From: Carboxylicivirga mesophila
GTDB taxonomy: Bacteria > Bacteroidota > Bacteroidia > Bacteroidales > Marinilabiliaceae
Assembly (NCBI RefSeq): GCF_018271975.1
Contig: NZ_JAGUCN010000003.1
Span: forward strand, 186,001-250,000
Direction: 5' to 3'
Length of the DNA stretch: 64,000 bases
Made by a program: the position numbers and the translations under genes. Under the pieces are notes generated by a model. The model was given only the letters and a program-made list of their open reading frames with translations. It had not been told where the DNA came from and made no database searches. The first letter of the stretch is position 1. Each line of letters starts with the position of its first letter. This document shows, in pieces, positions 37,269 to 46,604 of this stretch.

Positions 37269-37680
37269 CGCCCCTGCGACGAATTAACACAATGCCATAT
37301 TCCTGCTCAATAAACTGAAAATACTGATAAAGCCTGAAATTGAAATCCAGTCCATAATCCACTGATAGCTCATATGGTATGGACGTTTCATAAAAGTCAC
37401 CATATCGCATAGGATTGGTATGTCGAATATTCCACTCTATGCAATAGCGGTAATTCCATTGCTGATAATAATTATCTGAATAAAATTCTTTTGGATAGGG
37501 TTGCGTAGCCAAAAAAGTTTCGAACCGCGGGTCAAAAACAATCAACTCATATTCGGTTGAATCACTACTTTCAACACTTATTTCCTGGGCAGGAAGCTCA
37601 TCTGTTGAAACTGTTTTAGTGGTTTTACAGCCAATTATACACACGACCACCAACATCGAAAAAAATACAAGAGTTTTCAT
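37216..37680 (-). CDS. DUF6146-type lipoprotein
   Basis: This 154-residue protein has a lipoprotein signal (MKTLVFFSMLVVVCIIGC, Cys18), a short acidic linker and a compact domain rich in Tyr, Trp and Phe: FDPRFETFLATQPYPKEFY near residue 51, then YYQQWNYRYCIEWNIRHTNP. This pattern fits the DUF6146 family, known only from Bacteroidota and of unknown function. I chose the Met at 37680 since it opens the signal peptide; the upstream in-frame extension has none. Its 3' end overlaps the EamA gene by 53 bp on the opposite strand, so no terminator fits between them. It is a single gene. Confidence 0.78.
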   Translation of the reverse strand: MKTLVFFSMLVVVCIIGCKTTKTVSTDELPAQEISVESSDSTEYELIVFDPRFETFLATQPYPKEFYSDNYYQQWNYRYCIEWNIRHTNPMRYGDFYETSIPYELSVDYGLDFNFRLYQYFQFIEQEYGIVLIRRRGANVSFLRRGLLPVWCPQ

Positions 37681-37991
37681 AGCCAAACCTTCTGAAGAGT
37701 ATGCAATACAAGTTACATAAAATTTCAATTACACCCAGCTGACCAGTTACAACTAAGAGCAATGGTTAAAAATTATTAACACCATGAAAACCTTATCAAT
37801 AAGTAGAAAAATACGGTAAGCATGCATCGGGGGTTTACTTTCAGTTCCAATCGTTAAAAAGTGTATTATTTCAGATTTGTTTTAAATATGAGGATTCTCC
37901 TTAATAATTATTAATAAACGCTTGCATCCATCCATAATTTTCTAAATTTGCAGCCACTGAATAAAGAAAAATATCTATAAATAATAAAGTC
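37681..37991. other. 311-bp intergenic region upstream of CoA-transferase
   Basis: An AT-rich spacer between the start of the DUF6146 gene (minus) and the CoA-transferase gene (plus). The only structure I can support is the CoA-transferase promoter at 37922-37950. Confidence 0.6.
37922..37950 (+). promoter_or_regulatory. Promoter of the CoA-transferase gene
   Basis: TTG at 37922-37924 and TAAATTTG at 37943-37950 are 18 nt apart, matching the Bacteroidota primary promoter. The predicted leader is about 35 nt. Confidence 0.7.
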
Positions 37992-39299
37992 ATGAGTTAT
38001 AAAGCTATATCGGCTGAAGAGGCAGTAAAAGTGATTAAGACGGGCGATCGTGTACACCTTAGTAGTGTGGCTGTAACACCACACAAATTGATTAAGGCAA
38101 TGGTTGAGCGTGGCCGCAACAAAGAATTCTATGATGTTAAAATCCAGCACATCCATATCGAGGATAAAGTGGACTTTGCAGATCCTGAATTTGAAGGCGT
38201 ATTTGTATCGGAACAATTCTTCGTTGGAGGCAACCTGCGCAAGCAAACTCAAGCTGGTTATGCTGATTACATTCCTGTATTCCTAAGCGAGACTCAAAAA
38301 TTAATCCGCGAAGGCGTATGTAAGGTAAATGTAGCCATGATTATGTGTTCGGTACCTGATAAGCACGGATTTGTTTCATTGGGTACATCGGTAGATGCTA
38401 CACGCGCAGCTGTTGAGTGCGCTGACATTGTGATTGCGGCTGTGAACCCAAATGTGCCACGCGCATGGGGTGATGCAATATTCCACATGAGCGAAATCGA
38501 CTACTTTGTAGAAGATAACAGCCCATTATACACTCACGACATGGGTGAATTAACTGATATGGATATTGCTATTGGTAAAAACGTTGCTGAACTAATTGAA
38601 GATGGAGCATGTCTTCAGATGGGTATTGGTGGTATTCCAAACGCGGTATTGGCTCAGCTTGGCAACCACAAAGACCTTGGTGTACACACTGAGATGTTTG
38701 CCGATGGTATCCTGCCACTCGTTGAAGCTGGTGTAGTAAACGGTAAGCGCAAGCAAATCGATCCAGGTAAGATGGTAGCCTCATTCCTGATGGGCTCTCA
38801 GAAACTATATGATTTTATTGATGACAACCCAATGGTAGCTATGATGGATGTACGCCACACTAACAGTGTGAACGTGATTCGCCAGAACGATAAAGTAACT
38901 GCCATTAACTCTGCCCTAGCTATTGATATCACTGGTCAGGTTTGTGCCGATTCAATTGGTACAACTCACTACTCTGGTGTAGGTGGTCAGATTGACTTTA
39001 TTCGTGGTGCTGGTTACTCTAAAGGCGGGCTTCCAATCATTGCAATGCCTTCTGTAACTGCTAAAGGTATCTCTAAAATTGCTCCTACTCTGTTGCAAGG
39101 TTCAGGTGTGGTAACTACACGTGCTAACATGCACTGGTTTGTAACTGAGCACGGTGCTGTTAACTTGTATGGTAAAACAATGCAGGAGCGTGCTAAACTG
39201 ATTATCTCAGTAGCTCACCCTGATCACCAGGAGATGCTTGATAAAGCTGCATTCGACCGTTTTGGTTCACACTTCCGCTATGTGAATCCAAACATTTAA
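37992..39299 (+). CDS. Acetyl-CoA hydrolase/transferase family protein
   Basis: This 435-residue protein is a family I-type CoA-transferase of the Cat1/AbfT group (acetyl-CoA hydrolase/transferase, 4-hydroxybutyrate or butyrate:acetate CoA-transferase). Such enzymes swap CoA between an acyl-CoA and acetate through a glutamyl-CoA intermediate. The N-terminal domain starts with YKAISAEEAVKVIKTGDRV. The second domain has QMGIGGIPNAVLAQL near residue 212 and HTEMFADGILPL near 235, whose Glu is the likely nucleophile, then SGVGGQIDFIRGA near 335. It likely serves organic-acid production or use during fermentation. A strong promoter and a terminator frame it as a single-gene unit. Confidence 0.88.
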   Translation: MSYKAISAEEAVKVIKTGDRVHLSSVAVTPHKLIKAMVERGRNKEFYDVKIQHIHIEDKVDFADPEFEGVFVSEQFFVGGNLRKQTQAGYADYIPVFLSETQKLIREGVCKVNVAMIMCSVPDKHGFVSLGTSVDATRAAVECADIVIAAVNPNVPRAWGDAIFHMSEIDYFVEDNSPLYTHDMGELTDMDIAIGKNVAELIEDGACLQMGIGGIPNAVLAQLGNHKDLGVHTEMFADGILPLVEAGVVNGKRKQIDPGKMVASFLMGSQKLYDFIDDNPMVAMMDVRHTNSVNVIRQNDKVTAINSALAIDITGQVCADSIGTTHYSGVGGQIDFIRGAGYSKGGLPIIAMPSVTAKGISKIAPTLLQGSGVVTTRANMHWFVTEHGAVNLYGKTMQERAKLIISVAHPDHQEMLDKAAFDRFGSHFRYVNPNI

Positions 39300-39328
39300 T
39301 CAGAATCAAATCTTCTATATATTTCCAG

Positions 39329-39360
39329 AAGGCTGTCTCAATTGAGATGGCCTTTCTTTT
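39329..39360 (+). terminator. Terminator after the CoA-transferase gene
   Basis: Stem AAGGC-TG-TCTCAA with TTGAGA-TG-GCCTT (39329-39341 and 39342-39354, closing with G-U pairs) is followed by TCTTTT. It lies 30 nt after the stop. Confidence 0.8.
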
Positions 39361-39361
39361 T

Positions 39362-39393
39362 AAAACAGAGGCCAGCTTCGTTAAGCCAGCCTC
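39362..39393 (-). terminator. Terminator of the polysaccharide-utilization operon
   Basis: On the minus strand GAGGCTGGCTT and AAGCTGGCCTC (39383-39393 and 39368-39378) form a hairpin with a small internal mismatch and a 4-nt loop, followed by TGTTTTA. It lies about 50 nt after the GH115 stop. Confidence 0.65.
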
Positions 39394-39443
39394 CAGACAT
39401 TTATCACACTAATTAACTCTATAAATTACAACTCCACTGCTCG

Positions 39444-42323
39444 TTAATAAACAACAATATCACGTATCACTAAGCCAGGATCTAAAAAGTAGATTCTTAG
39501 ACGTATTGACTCATCTTTAACAGCACTGTAATTAACTTTTCGGGATGTAAAGCCCCGAATGACATTATCCTGCCATTCGGGCGTAAACTCATCTGCCTGT
39601 ACATTAAACGCCTGTACTTCTTCATCATTAATTGACACGGCATAACATAAACCTCTGCCATCGTGAATGCGCTGTGTGGGCAATGTTCTGATTTCAATTT
39701 CAGACTGTCCCTTTGAAATGGCTATCTCATATTCTATCCAGGCGGCTTCACCATATTGATGGGCCTTTAAGGAAGGGGATGTGAATGGAGTAATCGAAAC
39801 ACCACTTCCTATTCCTAAACCTCTTGTCTCCATAACAGATGACTCCTTGCTGTTGTGACTGGCAACATAATCGATACTCATAATATGTTGTGAATAATCC
39901 GGTCGAGAAGGCGGATACCACCCCAAGTGAATACCGCCAATAGTAAGAAGAGAATCAGGTAAGCTAAGGGCTAAGGCATTAACACCTTTAGTAATATTGA
40001 CATGCCCCACCTTATACCAAACAGGGGCTGCTGCCTGGGTATGCCAGATATTGCCAATATGCTTTAATGGGCTCTTAATCTCTTTGCCATTTACAGCCAG
40101 ACAATACGAGGGCACATAGCTGGTTGGGATGGTGGCAAATATCCAGACTGGAACCTGCCCGGTTCTTTCTGAATCCCAAGTGTAGTGACCAACCAGACTA
40201 TCGGCGTGCTGTTTGCTATCCTTAGCTGCCTGCAACATTCCATCATTCAATACCAGGGCTTTGTGGCATTTGACTTTACTTAGTTGGACCGTGTGCGCCA
40301 ATGGTGATGACTGAGCCTTCTGCACCAATTCATCAGTGGCTACTTCAGGCATTTTGTCACTCATCCAGGGGTGCCAGCTCATGATATGATTCCACTTGCC
40401 ACCTGCATTTACGGCATTGTAATGGTGGGTGATTGAATCCAGCTGTGCATGACAGTATTTCGCCTGCCCGGCATCACCAAGCGCTGATAAATTGCCCATG
40501 GCCGCCTTTTGAAGACTCCTTCTGGCTAGCAGGTTACGTTCATTCATCCAACGACAACCCAAAACCGGATATTCCACTAATTGATAAAAAGCTGCCTTTA
40601 AATCTTCCGGCAATTTATCGTTAATTCTACCAGCTCGCTCAGCCAGGTTTCTGTATGCTTCAATTCTTTGATCCAACTCCTCCGGTGAGTAATCCAGACG
40701 GTAGCAGTGTTCCGGCTTGCCAGCTTCTGCTAAGCGATAATAATCGGCCATCACAGCAGCTATATCTTTGGCTGTTTCTTTTCCGAATGTATTTTCAGCC
40801 CACTCTTCCATAAATAAATAAGCGTTATTAGGCGTCCAACGATTGATGTCCCATGCCATTTGCATGGCAAAGGTCAACTCTTTTTCATGAGGCTTAATAT
40901 CGCCTACATTAAACATCCAAATACGATCAGCTCCGTACTGATAGGCTTTTGTCATTTCGTATGCCACAAGGCTTGGTGAGATAGTGTTGAGCCACAAATA
41001 GCCCTCCGGTGTGCCTAAAAGAGAGAGGTGGTAATACACCCCCGAACCGCCACTGCGCTGCTGTTCTTCAGGAGTGCATAACTGACGTGTATAACCATGG
41101 TTATCATCGGCCCATAATAAGGTTACATCATCCGGCACCTCAAGTCCATTCTGATAGGTCACCAACACTTCTTTGTAGGTGCATAATACCTGTGGAATAT
41201 CCTCAGCTTTTTTACCAACCGAAGTTTCCAGAATCTGCCGTTGGTCGGCGATGGTTTGCCGTGTTATGTCCACCATCTCATCAATACTCTCAGCCCCTTG
41301 CATTTCTATATCTTCGGTACCCCGCATGCCAAGTGTGTAAATATTCTCATAATTCTTTGTGCGATCGACCCGATCATGCCAGAATGATTTGATCCGCTTG
41401 GGATTGACTTTATAGTTCCAGGGCCCTTGTTCCTTTTCGTTCCACTCGGTCATGGTATTGCAGTGCATCTGCTCGCAATGCGAGGTACCAATCACGATGG
41501 CATAGTTATCAGCCACAACAGGATTTTCTTCGTAATAATAAAAAGGCTTGGTACAGGCATGCATGGCAGGCCAGCAATAGTTGGCTTTGAGCCGAAGCAA
41601 TAGTTCAAAAACACGCGCATAGGTTTTAGGGCCAATATCACCAATTTCTGTTTCATAGGTTTTACGTGCCCACACATTCAGCCCTCCAAAACCCTCATCG
41701 TTGATAAAAATACCACGATATTTTACGGATGGAGAACCCTGCACATAAACACCCTGAGGGATATACAATGCCTTCCTTTTCTGCGGTATTATATCAGCCC
41801 ACCAATACCAGGGCGAAACACCGATACTTTCTGAAAGGGTGAAAACACCATAGGCTGTACCACGGCGATCGCTTCCGGCAATTACCAAAGCCTTATCGAG
41901 CCCGGGCATAGGATTGTCTATTGTAGCGATGATGGACGATTCCCACTGACCTTTTATAGCATTAACATCAAGTTTATTTTGAGCAATTAGCTGATCAATT
42001 AATTTATTAGAACCAATAGTGCCAACAATAACAGCTTGATGACCGTGAACCTCATCATCTTCATAAACAACCGGTTTGACACCTGATACAAGTTTCACAT
42101 CATCGGCAAAGTGATTAACAGCCGTTAATACAACAGTAGCATCCTGCGTATCGATATAAATCGGGCAGGCCTCGCTCTTCTCGACAAGAGTAAAAGTATT
42201 AGCCCCTTTTTTGTCAGCCAATCTGATATCTGTTGTAAAGCGCGATGTTGCAGAATGAGAACAACCCATGAGCGTAATAATCAGAAGGCAGAGCCAATGG
42301 CAGATTTGATTATATATATCCAT
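39444..42323 (-). CDS. GH115 family alpha-glucuronidase lipoprotein
   Basis: GH115 enzymes remove glucuronic or 4-O-methylglucuronic acid from xylan and some other glycans, acting inside the chain as well as at ends. The 959-residue protein has a lipoprotein signal (lipobox LMGC, Cys21), and matches the family through ADRIWMFNVGDIKPHE near residue 488, LLWADDNHGYTRQL near 425 and the long region around KYRGIFINDEGFGGLN near 205. The C-terminal 250 residues look like the usual GH115 accessory beta domains. It is the last gene of the SusCD-led cluster. I chose the Met at 42323; one two codons earlier is possible. Confidence 0.88.
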   Translation of the reverse strand: MDIYNQICHWLCLLIITLMGCSHSATSRFTTDIRLADKKGANTFTLVEKSEACPIYIDTQDATVVLTAVNHFADDVKLVSGVKPVVYEDDEVHGHQAVIVGTIGSNKLIDQLIAQNKLDVNAIKGQWESSIIATIDNPMPGLDKALVIAGSDRRGTAYGVFTLSESIGVSPWYWWADIIPQKRKALYIPQGVYVQGSPSVKYRGIFINDEGFGGLNVWARKTYETEIGDIGPKTYARVFELLLRLKANYCWPAMHACTKPFYYYEENPVVADNYAIVIGTSHCEQMHCNTMTEWNEKEQGPWNYKVNPKRIKSFWHDRVDRTKNYENIYTLGMRGTEDIEMQGAESIDEMVDITRQTIADQRQILETSVGKKAEDIPQVLCTYKEVLVTYQNGLEVPDDVTLLWADDNHGYTRQLCTPEEQQRSGGSGVYYHLSLLGTPEGYLWLNTISPSLVAYEMTKAYQYGADRIWMFNVGDIKPHEKELTFAMQMAWDINRWTPNNAYLFMEEWAENTFGKETAKDIAAVMADYYRLAEAGKPEHCYRLDYSPEELDQRIEAYRNLAERAGRINDKLPEDLKAAFYQLVEYPVLGCRWMNERNLLARRSLQKAAMGNLSALGDAGQAKYCHAQLDSITHHYNAVNAGGKWNHIMSWHPWMSDKMPEVATDELVQKAQSSPLAHTVQLSKVKCHKALVLNDGMLQAAKDSKQHADSLVGHYTWDSERTGQVPVWIFATIPTSYVPSYCLAVNGKEIKSPLKHIGNIWHTQAAAPVWYKVGHVNITKGVNALALSLPDSLLTIGGIHLGWYPPSRPDYSQHIMSIDYVASHNSKESSVMETRGLGIGSGVSITPFTSPSLKAHQYGEAAWIEYEIAISKGQSEIEIRTLPTQRIHDGRGLCYAVSINDEEVQAFNVQADEFTPEWQDNVIRGFTSRKVNYSAVKDESIRLRIYFLDPGLVIRDIVVY

Positions 42324-42400
42324 AAACAATAGGATTAATTGGTTAAGGGCCTGTTTTGAATCATTGAATTGATAATTAAAAGCCCATATACTGTGTGCAA

Positions 42401-43426
42401 CTATTCCATTGCAGATTCACGAAGTGACTTTTGAAGCAGTGCCTCCGGTCCAATACCACAATAGGTATGCCCTGATCCCAGTTCTTTGACCTGCCCGGTC
42501 ATAAAATCGCGGTACCAATCCATCCATGGATAGGTATATTGATACTTTTCTGCGGCATGCAACACCAGGCCGTCACCACCTTTCTCAGGCATACGCTCAC
42601 CACGGTCCTGAAAATAGTTTTCGCCAACGGTATGTAACCACTCATGCACCCATACACCCGGGTCATTTTCTTTGTACCAATTGATATTATCCTGAATATT
42701 GTCGCCGGCATCAAACTTGATGGTGATGTAACCGGTTTTGATAGGATCATTTAAAGGATCGATCCAGGCCAGTCCAAAATAAGAGCTCTTGAAACTGCAT
42801 GAACCATCTTTTTCGCGCCAGAAAACAAACACTGCATCATAGTTACCTGCATCTATCTCCGGTATCAATTCGGTAATAGACTCAGGCTCTAGTGTAAACC
42901 AGGTGTTACTGGCTTTATGCAGTTGAATGGGTGTGTTGATATCCTTACGTTCTACCTCCCATTTTGTGGTATTAAACGAGAATGGCTCAAAATGATTCTC
43001 AATGCTCCACATAAAGAAATCATAGCCTGCATCCAGCTCTTCCTTGCTGAATTGCGAACTGCACTGACCAGATTCTGATAATCCTGTCACCTCATGTACA
43101 CCTACCCAAAGCGCTTTCCATACTTTGGGTTCAGGCTTATCGGCAGTCGTGAGCATCAGATCGGTATCTTCATTAATAGTCAGTTCTTTGCGAAGGTAGG
43201 AGTGGCTCGTTTGGGTAGCTACACCAATCACATATTGGCCTTCGCTCACTTTTAATTCAGCTGGTGTTGTGTAACCGGTATATTGACCGTCGAGATAAAT
43301 GGCGCCAGGCTCACTGGCGTTAACTGTAATGGTGAATGAGGTATCCTGTTTAGTTTTTTCGCCGCTATCGCAGGCTGTGAACAGGACAAATAATACTAAT
43401 ATAACTTGTAGATAAATTGGTTTCAT
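42401..43426 (-). CDS. PEGA-domain lipoprotein with putative zinc-metallopeptidase domain (copy 1)
   Basis: I do not recognise this 341-residue protein as a named family. A lipoprotein signal ends at Cys19 (LFTAC). Residues about 32-93 are a PEGA domain (GAIYLDGQYTGYTTPAEL), a beta module found on surface proteins. The rest contains HEWLHTVGE at 261-269, an HExxHxxxE pattern typical of zinc metallopeptidases, and a conserved LHAAEKY at 289-295 with a further His. A paralogue at 45411-46463 keeps these residues. The two flank a GH63-like lipoprotein in a glycan utilization cluster, so a role on glycoproteins is possible but unproven. Confidence 0.6.
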   Translation of the reverse strand: MKPIYLQVILVLFVLFTACDSGEKTKQDTSFTITVNASEPGAIYLDGQYTGYTTPAELKVSEGQYVIGVATQTSHSYLRKELTINEDTDLMLTTADKPEPKVWKALWVGVHEVTGLSESGQCSSQFSKEELDAGYDFFMWSIENHFEPFSFNTTKWEVERKDINTPIQLHKASNTWFTLEPESITELIPEIDAGNYDAVFVFWREKDGSCSFKSSYFGLAWIDPLNDPIKTGYITIKFDAGDNIQDNINWYKENDPGVWVHEWLHTVGENYFQDRGERMPEKGGDGLVLHAAEKYQYTYPWMDWYRDFMTGQVKELGSGHTYCGIGPEALLQKSLRESAME

Positions 43427-43466
43427 ACTTATTGATTTAATAATGTTTCAATTATATAATTGTGCT

Positions 43467-45263
43467 TTAATCGTTTAGATATTCGTGAGCCAGAATAAAA
43501 AACACACTGGCTGTCCAGGTATAGGATTTATCGCGCAATCCTTCACCCGTTAAGGCATTATAGTTTTCGGCAAAACCATTTTCAGCACATAGTTTGCAAA
43601 ACTTCTCGGCCAATTGAGTGGCCAATTCGTGTTCCCCACATTGCTCTAGTCCATCTATGATAATTAGTGAAGAAGGCGCCCAAATGGGACCTTTCCAGTA
43701 CCCATCATCATCATACAGTGCAGTTCCAGGAACCTCTGTAGCCAATCCCCAGCGCGTAATATGTCCGCTCTGCATCAGATCAGCAATAAGTTTTTCTCTG
43801 ATACTTAATGGTAACTTGCTACCAAGCACCAATGGCAGATATGCCATTAAGCTATGTGACTCATGATTATAATCTCCTGTGTCAATGTTACGGGTAATGA
43901 ATCGTTCTCCATTCCACAGCTGTACGATCATAAGTTGCAGCAACTCGTCTGATTGCTGTTGCCATCTTTTCGCCTCTTCTGGTCCCTTAAGTTCGTCAGC
44001 AAGCTTTGCCAACACATCCATCTGCAATATGAGATAGGTACACAGGTTTGCACTTTCCCAATGCCCCCACTGATGAGCTTTTCCATTCAAATCGAACTCT
44101 GAGCCATTGTCCCATCCTGAGTCATTGCCATGTGTGTATTCGGGCAAACCATTACTATCTGCATCCATCCGGGTCAACCAAAAGCGGGTCCATTTACCCA
44201 ACTTATTCAACACATTTTCAGACTGTTCGGGTTTCAAATCTATTTGTTGCATCAGTTTGTTTAAACACCAGCCATGAACCGGAGGTTTGAGGTAATCCCA
44301 AATCACCCGTCCCCTTCCGATTAAATCGGGCAAACGCCCATTTTCATCCTGATGGTCGAACATTATCAGGAATTGATCAAGCGCTACATCCGGCATCTGA
44401 TATGAGCATGCCATGGCGTTAAAGCAATGATCCCAACTCCAGATATAGTGCATCCAGTTTTTTGACATCAGCATAGCAGGTCGTGTGATATAGCCTTCCT
44501 CTGCCAGCATCGATGACCAAAGAATATAAGCTCCCATCTGCCCTGCTTTTTGATAGGCTTCCGGAATGGCCGGCATATCAATTAACCATTTTCTATAGGC
44601 TTCATCAGTAGTTGCTGTGCAGGCCTCAAAGTCTTCTGACCGATAAGTGTACTGCCACTTACTATCAGTCTCCCTAATAGCCAATTCATAACTATCACCA
44701 TTGGTTGGCTCAATTCTAAAACCTTCTTTGGATCTGGTAATGGCCCCGCTCAAACAGCTTAGGATATACCTTGATATACCAAACCTGAATTTTAATTCTA
44801 AATGATACTCTGTTGATGAAAGTTGCTTGACAGCACAACGTTCTTCATTCATGAGGCGCTCAGCCAACTTTAGTTGAAGTGTATTTGATTGCCCTCTGAA
44901 CCTCATCTCCTTCGAAGAGGCAAAACAGGCTTCCAACACAAGCTTTTTATTTACACTGAACGAAACCAGATGTGGGTGGCCAATGCATTCAATATTGCTA
45001 CCTGGTTCAAGTCCCTCAGGCTGTAGCTCAATAAACTGTCCCAGACCAAAATCGCTATTGCCACTGACATCACTTAATATCAAGCTTCTCTGCATGTGTC
45101 CTCCTGCATCCTGATGCAGAGCCAATGAAGCGCCGTTTGTGCTAAACGGGATATCTATCAGGTTAAAACTAATTTCATTATCTAAATGTGTTTTTGTATT
45201 GATTCGGCAGCCTGTTAAAAACAGTAAACCGAATAATGTAATGTATAAATGTATCAACTTCAT
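43467..45263 (-). CDS. GH63-like (alpha/alpha)6 glycosidase lipoprotein
   Basis: This 598-residue lipoprotein (lipobox LTGC, about Cys18) resembles the clan GH-G group around GH63 and mannosylglycerate hydrolase. Its barrel starts near residue 215. Family-like features are MHYIWSWDHCFNAMAC near residue 275, GNDSGWDNGSEF near 370, whose Asp is the likely general acid, WKGPIWAPSS near 510, and YNALTGEG near 570, whose Glu is the likely base. These enzymes invert alpha-glucosidic or alpha-mannosidic bonds. The sugar cannot be named. It lies between the two PEGA-HExxH genes, an arrangement suggesting that the three are used together. A start at 45269 is also possible. Confidence 0.72.
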   Translation of the reverse strand: MKLIHLYITLFGLLFLTGCRINTKTHLDNEISFNLIDIPFSTNGASLALHQDAGGHMQRSLILSDVSGNSDFGLGQFIELQPEGLEPGSNIECIGHPHLVSFSVNKKLVLEACFASSKEMRFRGQSNTLQLKLAERLMNEERCAVKQLSSTEYHLELKFRFGISRYILSCLSGAITRSKEGFRIEPTNGDSYELAIRETDSKWQYTYRSEDFEACTATTDEAYRKWLIDMPAIPEAYQKAGQMGAYILWSSMLAEEGYITRPAMLMSKNWMHYIWSWDHCFNAMACSYQMPDVALDQFLIMFDHQDENGRLPDLIGRGRVIWDYLKPPVHGWCLNKLMQQIDLKPEQSENVLNKLGKWTRFWLTRMDADSNGLPEYTHGNDSGWDNGSEFDLNGKAHQWGHWESANLCTYLILQMDVLAKLADELKGPEEAKRWQQQSDELLQLMIVQLWNGERFITRNIDTGDYNHESHSLMAYLPLVLGSKLPLSIREKLIADLMQSGHITRWGLATEVPGTALYDDDGYWKGPIWAPSSLIIIDGLEQCGEHELATQLAEKFCKLCAENGFAENYNALTGEGLRDKSYTWTASVFFILAHEYLND

Positions 45264-45410
45264 AATCATTATATTTGACATTTACCCTGACAAAAGATGC
45301 TTTATAAAAGCCTGATAACCTAGGGTAAAGCACTAAAAGACCATTTTAACCAAAAAATCTGTCTGCGTTAGATTAATAAATGGTGAGGTTAAGACCAGGG
45401 ATACTAACAA

Positions 45411-46463
45411 TTATTGACATTGCCCAAGGGCACTTTCACTAACTGAGCACTTCAAAAAGGCATCAGGTCCAATACCTGAAAAGCCATCTCTTTCTTCCAC
45501 TTGGCCACGGATGATATCCTTATACCAATCCATCCATGGATGAACATATCCATAACGTTCGGCGGCATGCACCACCTGACCTTTGAAAGAAGGAACTCTG
45601 ACGCCTTGACCAGGATAAAACATTTCAGCCACGGTATGTAACCACTCGTGAATAAACACTCCAGGATCATTTTCCATACTGTATTGAATCATACCTTCCA
45701 AATCATCATAATACCTTATTGTATAGTAAGATGAATGGCAATACAATGCAGTCACATCATACCAGGCAATTCCAATAAAACCGGCTATTGAGCAGGCGGC
45801 TTGTTCGCCCCTAAAGAAAGTCACCACCAAGTCATACTCACCCACATTAATATCTGGCATGTAGGTCTCAAGCACTGAAGGTGTAATCAGATTATCAGAG
45901 CTAAGCTGCACAAGTTCATCACTAATATCACGACGCACAAACTCCCAGTTCATGGTGTTATATGACCAAGGCTCCACAACATCATTAAAGCTCCACTGAA
46001 AGAAATTGTATGCCTGATCCAACTGCTCGGTTGTATAGCTTGTTACACAGCTACCATTAGTCACCTGTTTAACGCCAATAAACAAGGCTCTCCAGGTTTT
46101 GGGTGCCACAAGATCCTGCTCTGTCAGAGTCAAATCAACTGATGATGACACATCAGTGATCTCAATGCTCCGCCTCAGGTATTGTACTGCTGATTCAATA
46201 CCAACACCAATATCATGTGTGCCAGCTTCAACATTAATGGTGGCCGGTGTATTCAAACCTGTATACACACCGTTTAAGTAGATGGCTGCCCCATCTTCAG
46301 GCGCTGAAACAAAAACAGTAGCTTTTTGCACAGGACGTCCTTTCAACCGGGCATCAATGGTTTCGTTAAAATCATTGTCAGTTTTGCATGCATTCATTAA
46401 CAACAGTGCCAGCATACCAACCAGCCACTTTTTATAGATTGATTTTAAACTATTCATTTTCAT
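45411..46463 (-). CDS. PEGA-domain lipoprotein with putative zinc-metallopeptidase domain (copy 2)
   Basis: This 350-residue protein is a paralogue of the gene at 42401-43426. It has a lipoprotein signal (MNAC, about Cys26), a PEGA domain (about residues 48-115, with GAAIYLNGVYTGLNTPA), and a C-terminal domain with HEWLHTVAE at about 272-280, VHAAERYGY near 298 and the shared PWMDWYKDIIRGQV after it. Conserved Trp and aromatic residues, and the closing GIGPDAFLKCSVSESA, show that the two genes share their whole length. Keeping the HExxHxxxE residues in both copies argues for a working metal site. The substrate is unknown. Confidence 0.6.
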   Translation of the reverse strand: MKMNSLKSIYKKWLVGMLALLLMNACKTDNDFNETIDARLKGRPVQKATVFVSAPEDGAAIYLNGVYTGLNTPATINVEAGTHDIGVGIESAVQYLRRSIEITDVSSSVDLTLTEQDLVAPKTWRALFIGVKQVTNGSCVTSYTTEQLDQAYNFFQWSFNDVVEPWSYNTMNWEFVRRDISDELVQLSSDNLITPSVLETYMPDINVGEYDLVVTFFRGEQAACSIAGFIGIAWYDVTALYCHSSYYTIRYYDDLEGMIQYSMENDPGVFIHEWLHTVAEMFYPGQGVRVPSFKGQVVHAAERYGYVHPWMDWYKDIIRGQVEERDGFSGIGPDAFLKCSVSESALGQCQ

Positions 46464-46531
46464 GTGTTTTGAATTATGCAAACGTCAATTTGAGTTAAAA
46501 TGGTCTAAGTGAATAGCCATAGCTATCCCTG

Positions 46532-46580
46532 CTGATTCAGTTTTAACAGCGTGATTGCTCACGCCATTAAAATGAATCAG
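46532..46580 (-). other. 49-nt extended hairpin between GH97 and PEGA gene
   Basis: Three paired blocks nest around a TTGC loop: CTGATTCA with TGAATCAG (46532-46539, 46573-46580), TTTTAA with TTAAAA (46541-46546, 46567-46572), and GCGTGA with TCACGC (46549-46554, 46559-46564). No U-tract follows on the minus strand, so RNA processing or stabilisation is more likely than termination. Confidence 0.6.
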
Positions 46581-46604
46581 AAATCAAAAAACAGATTGAA
46601 AAAA

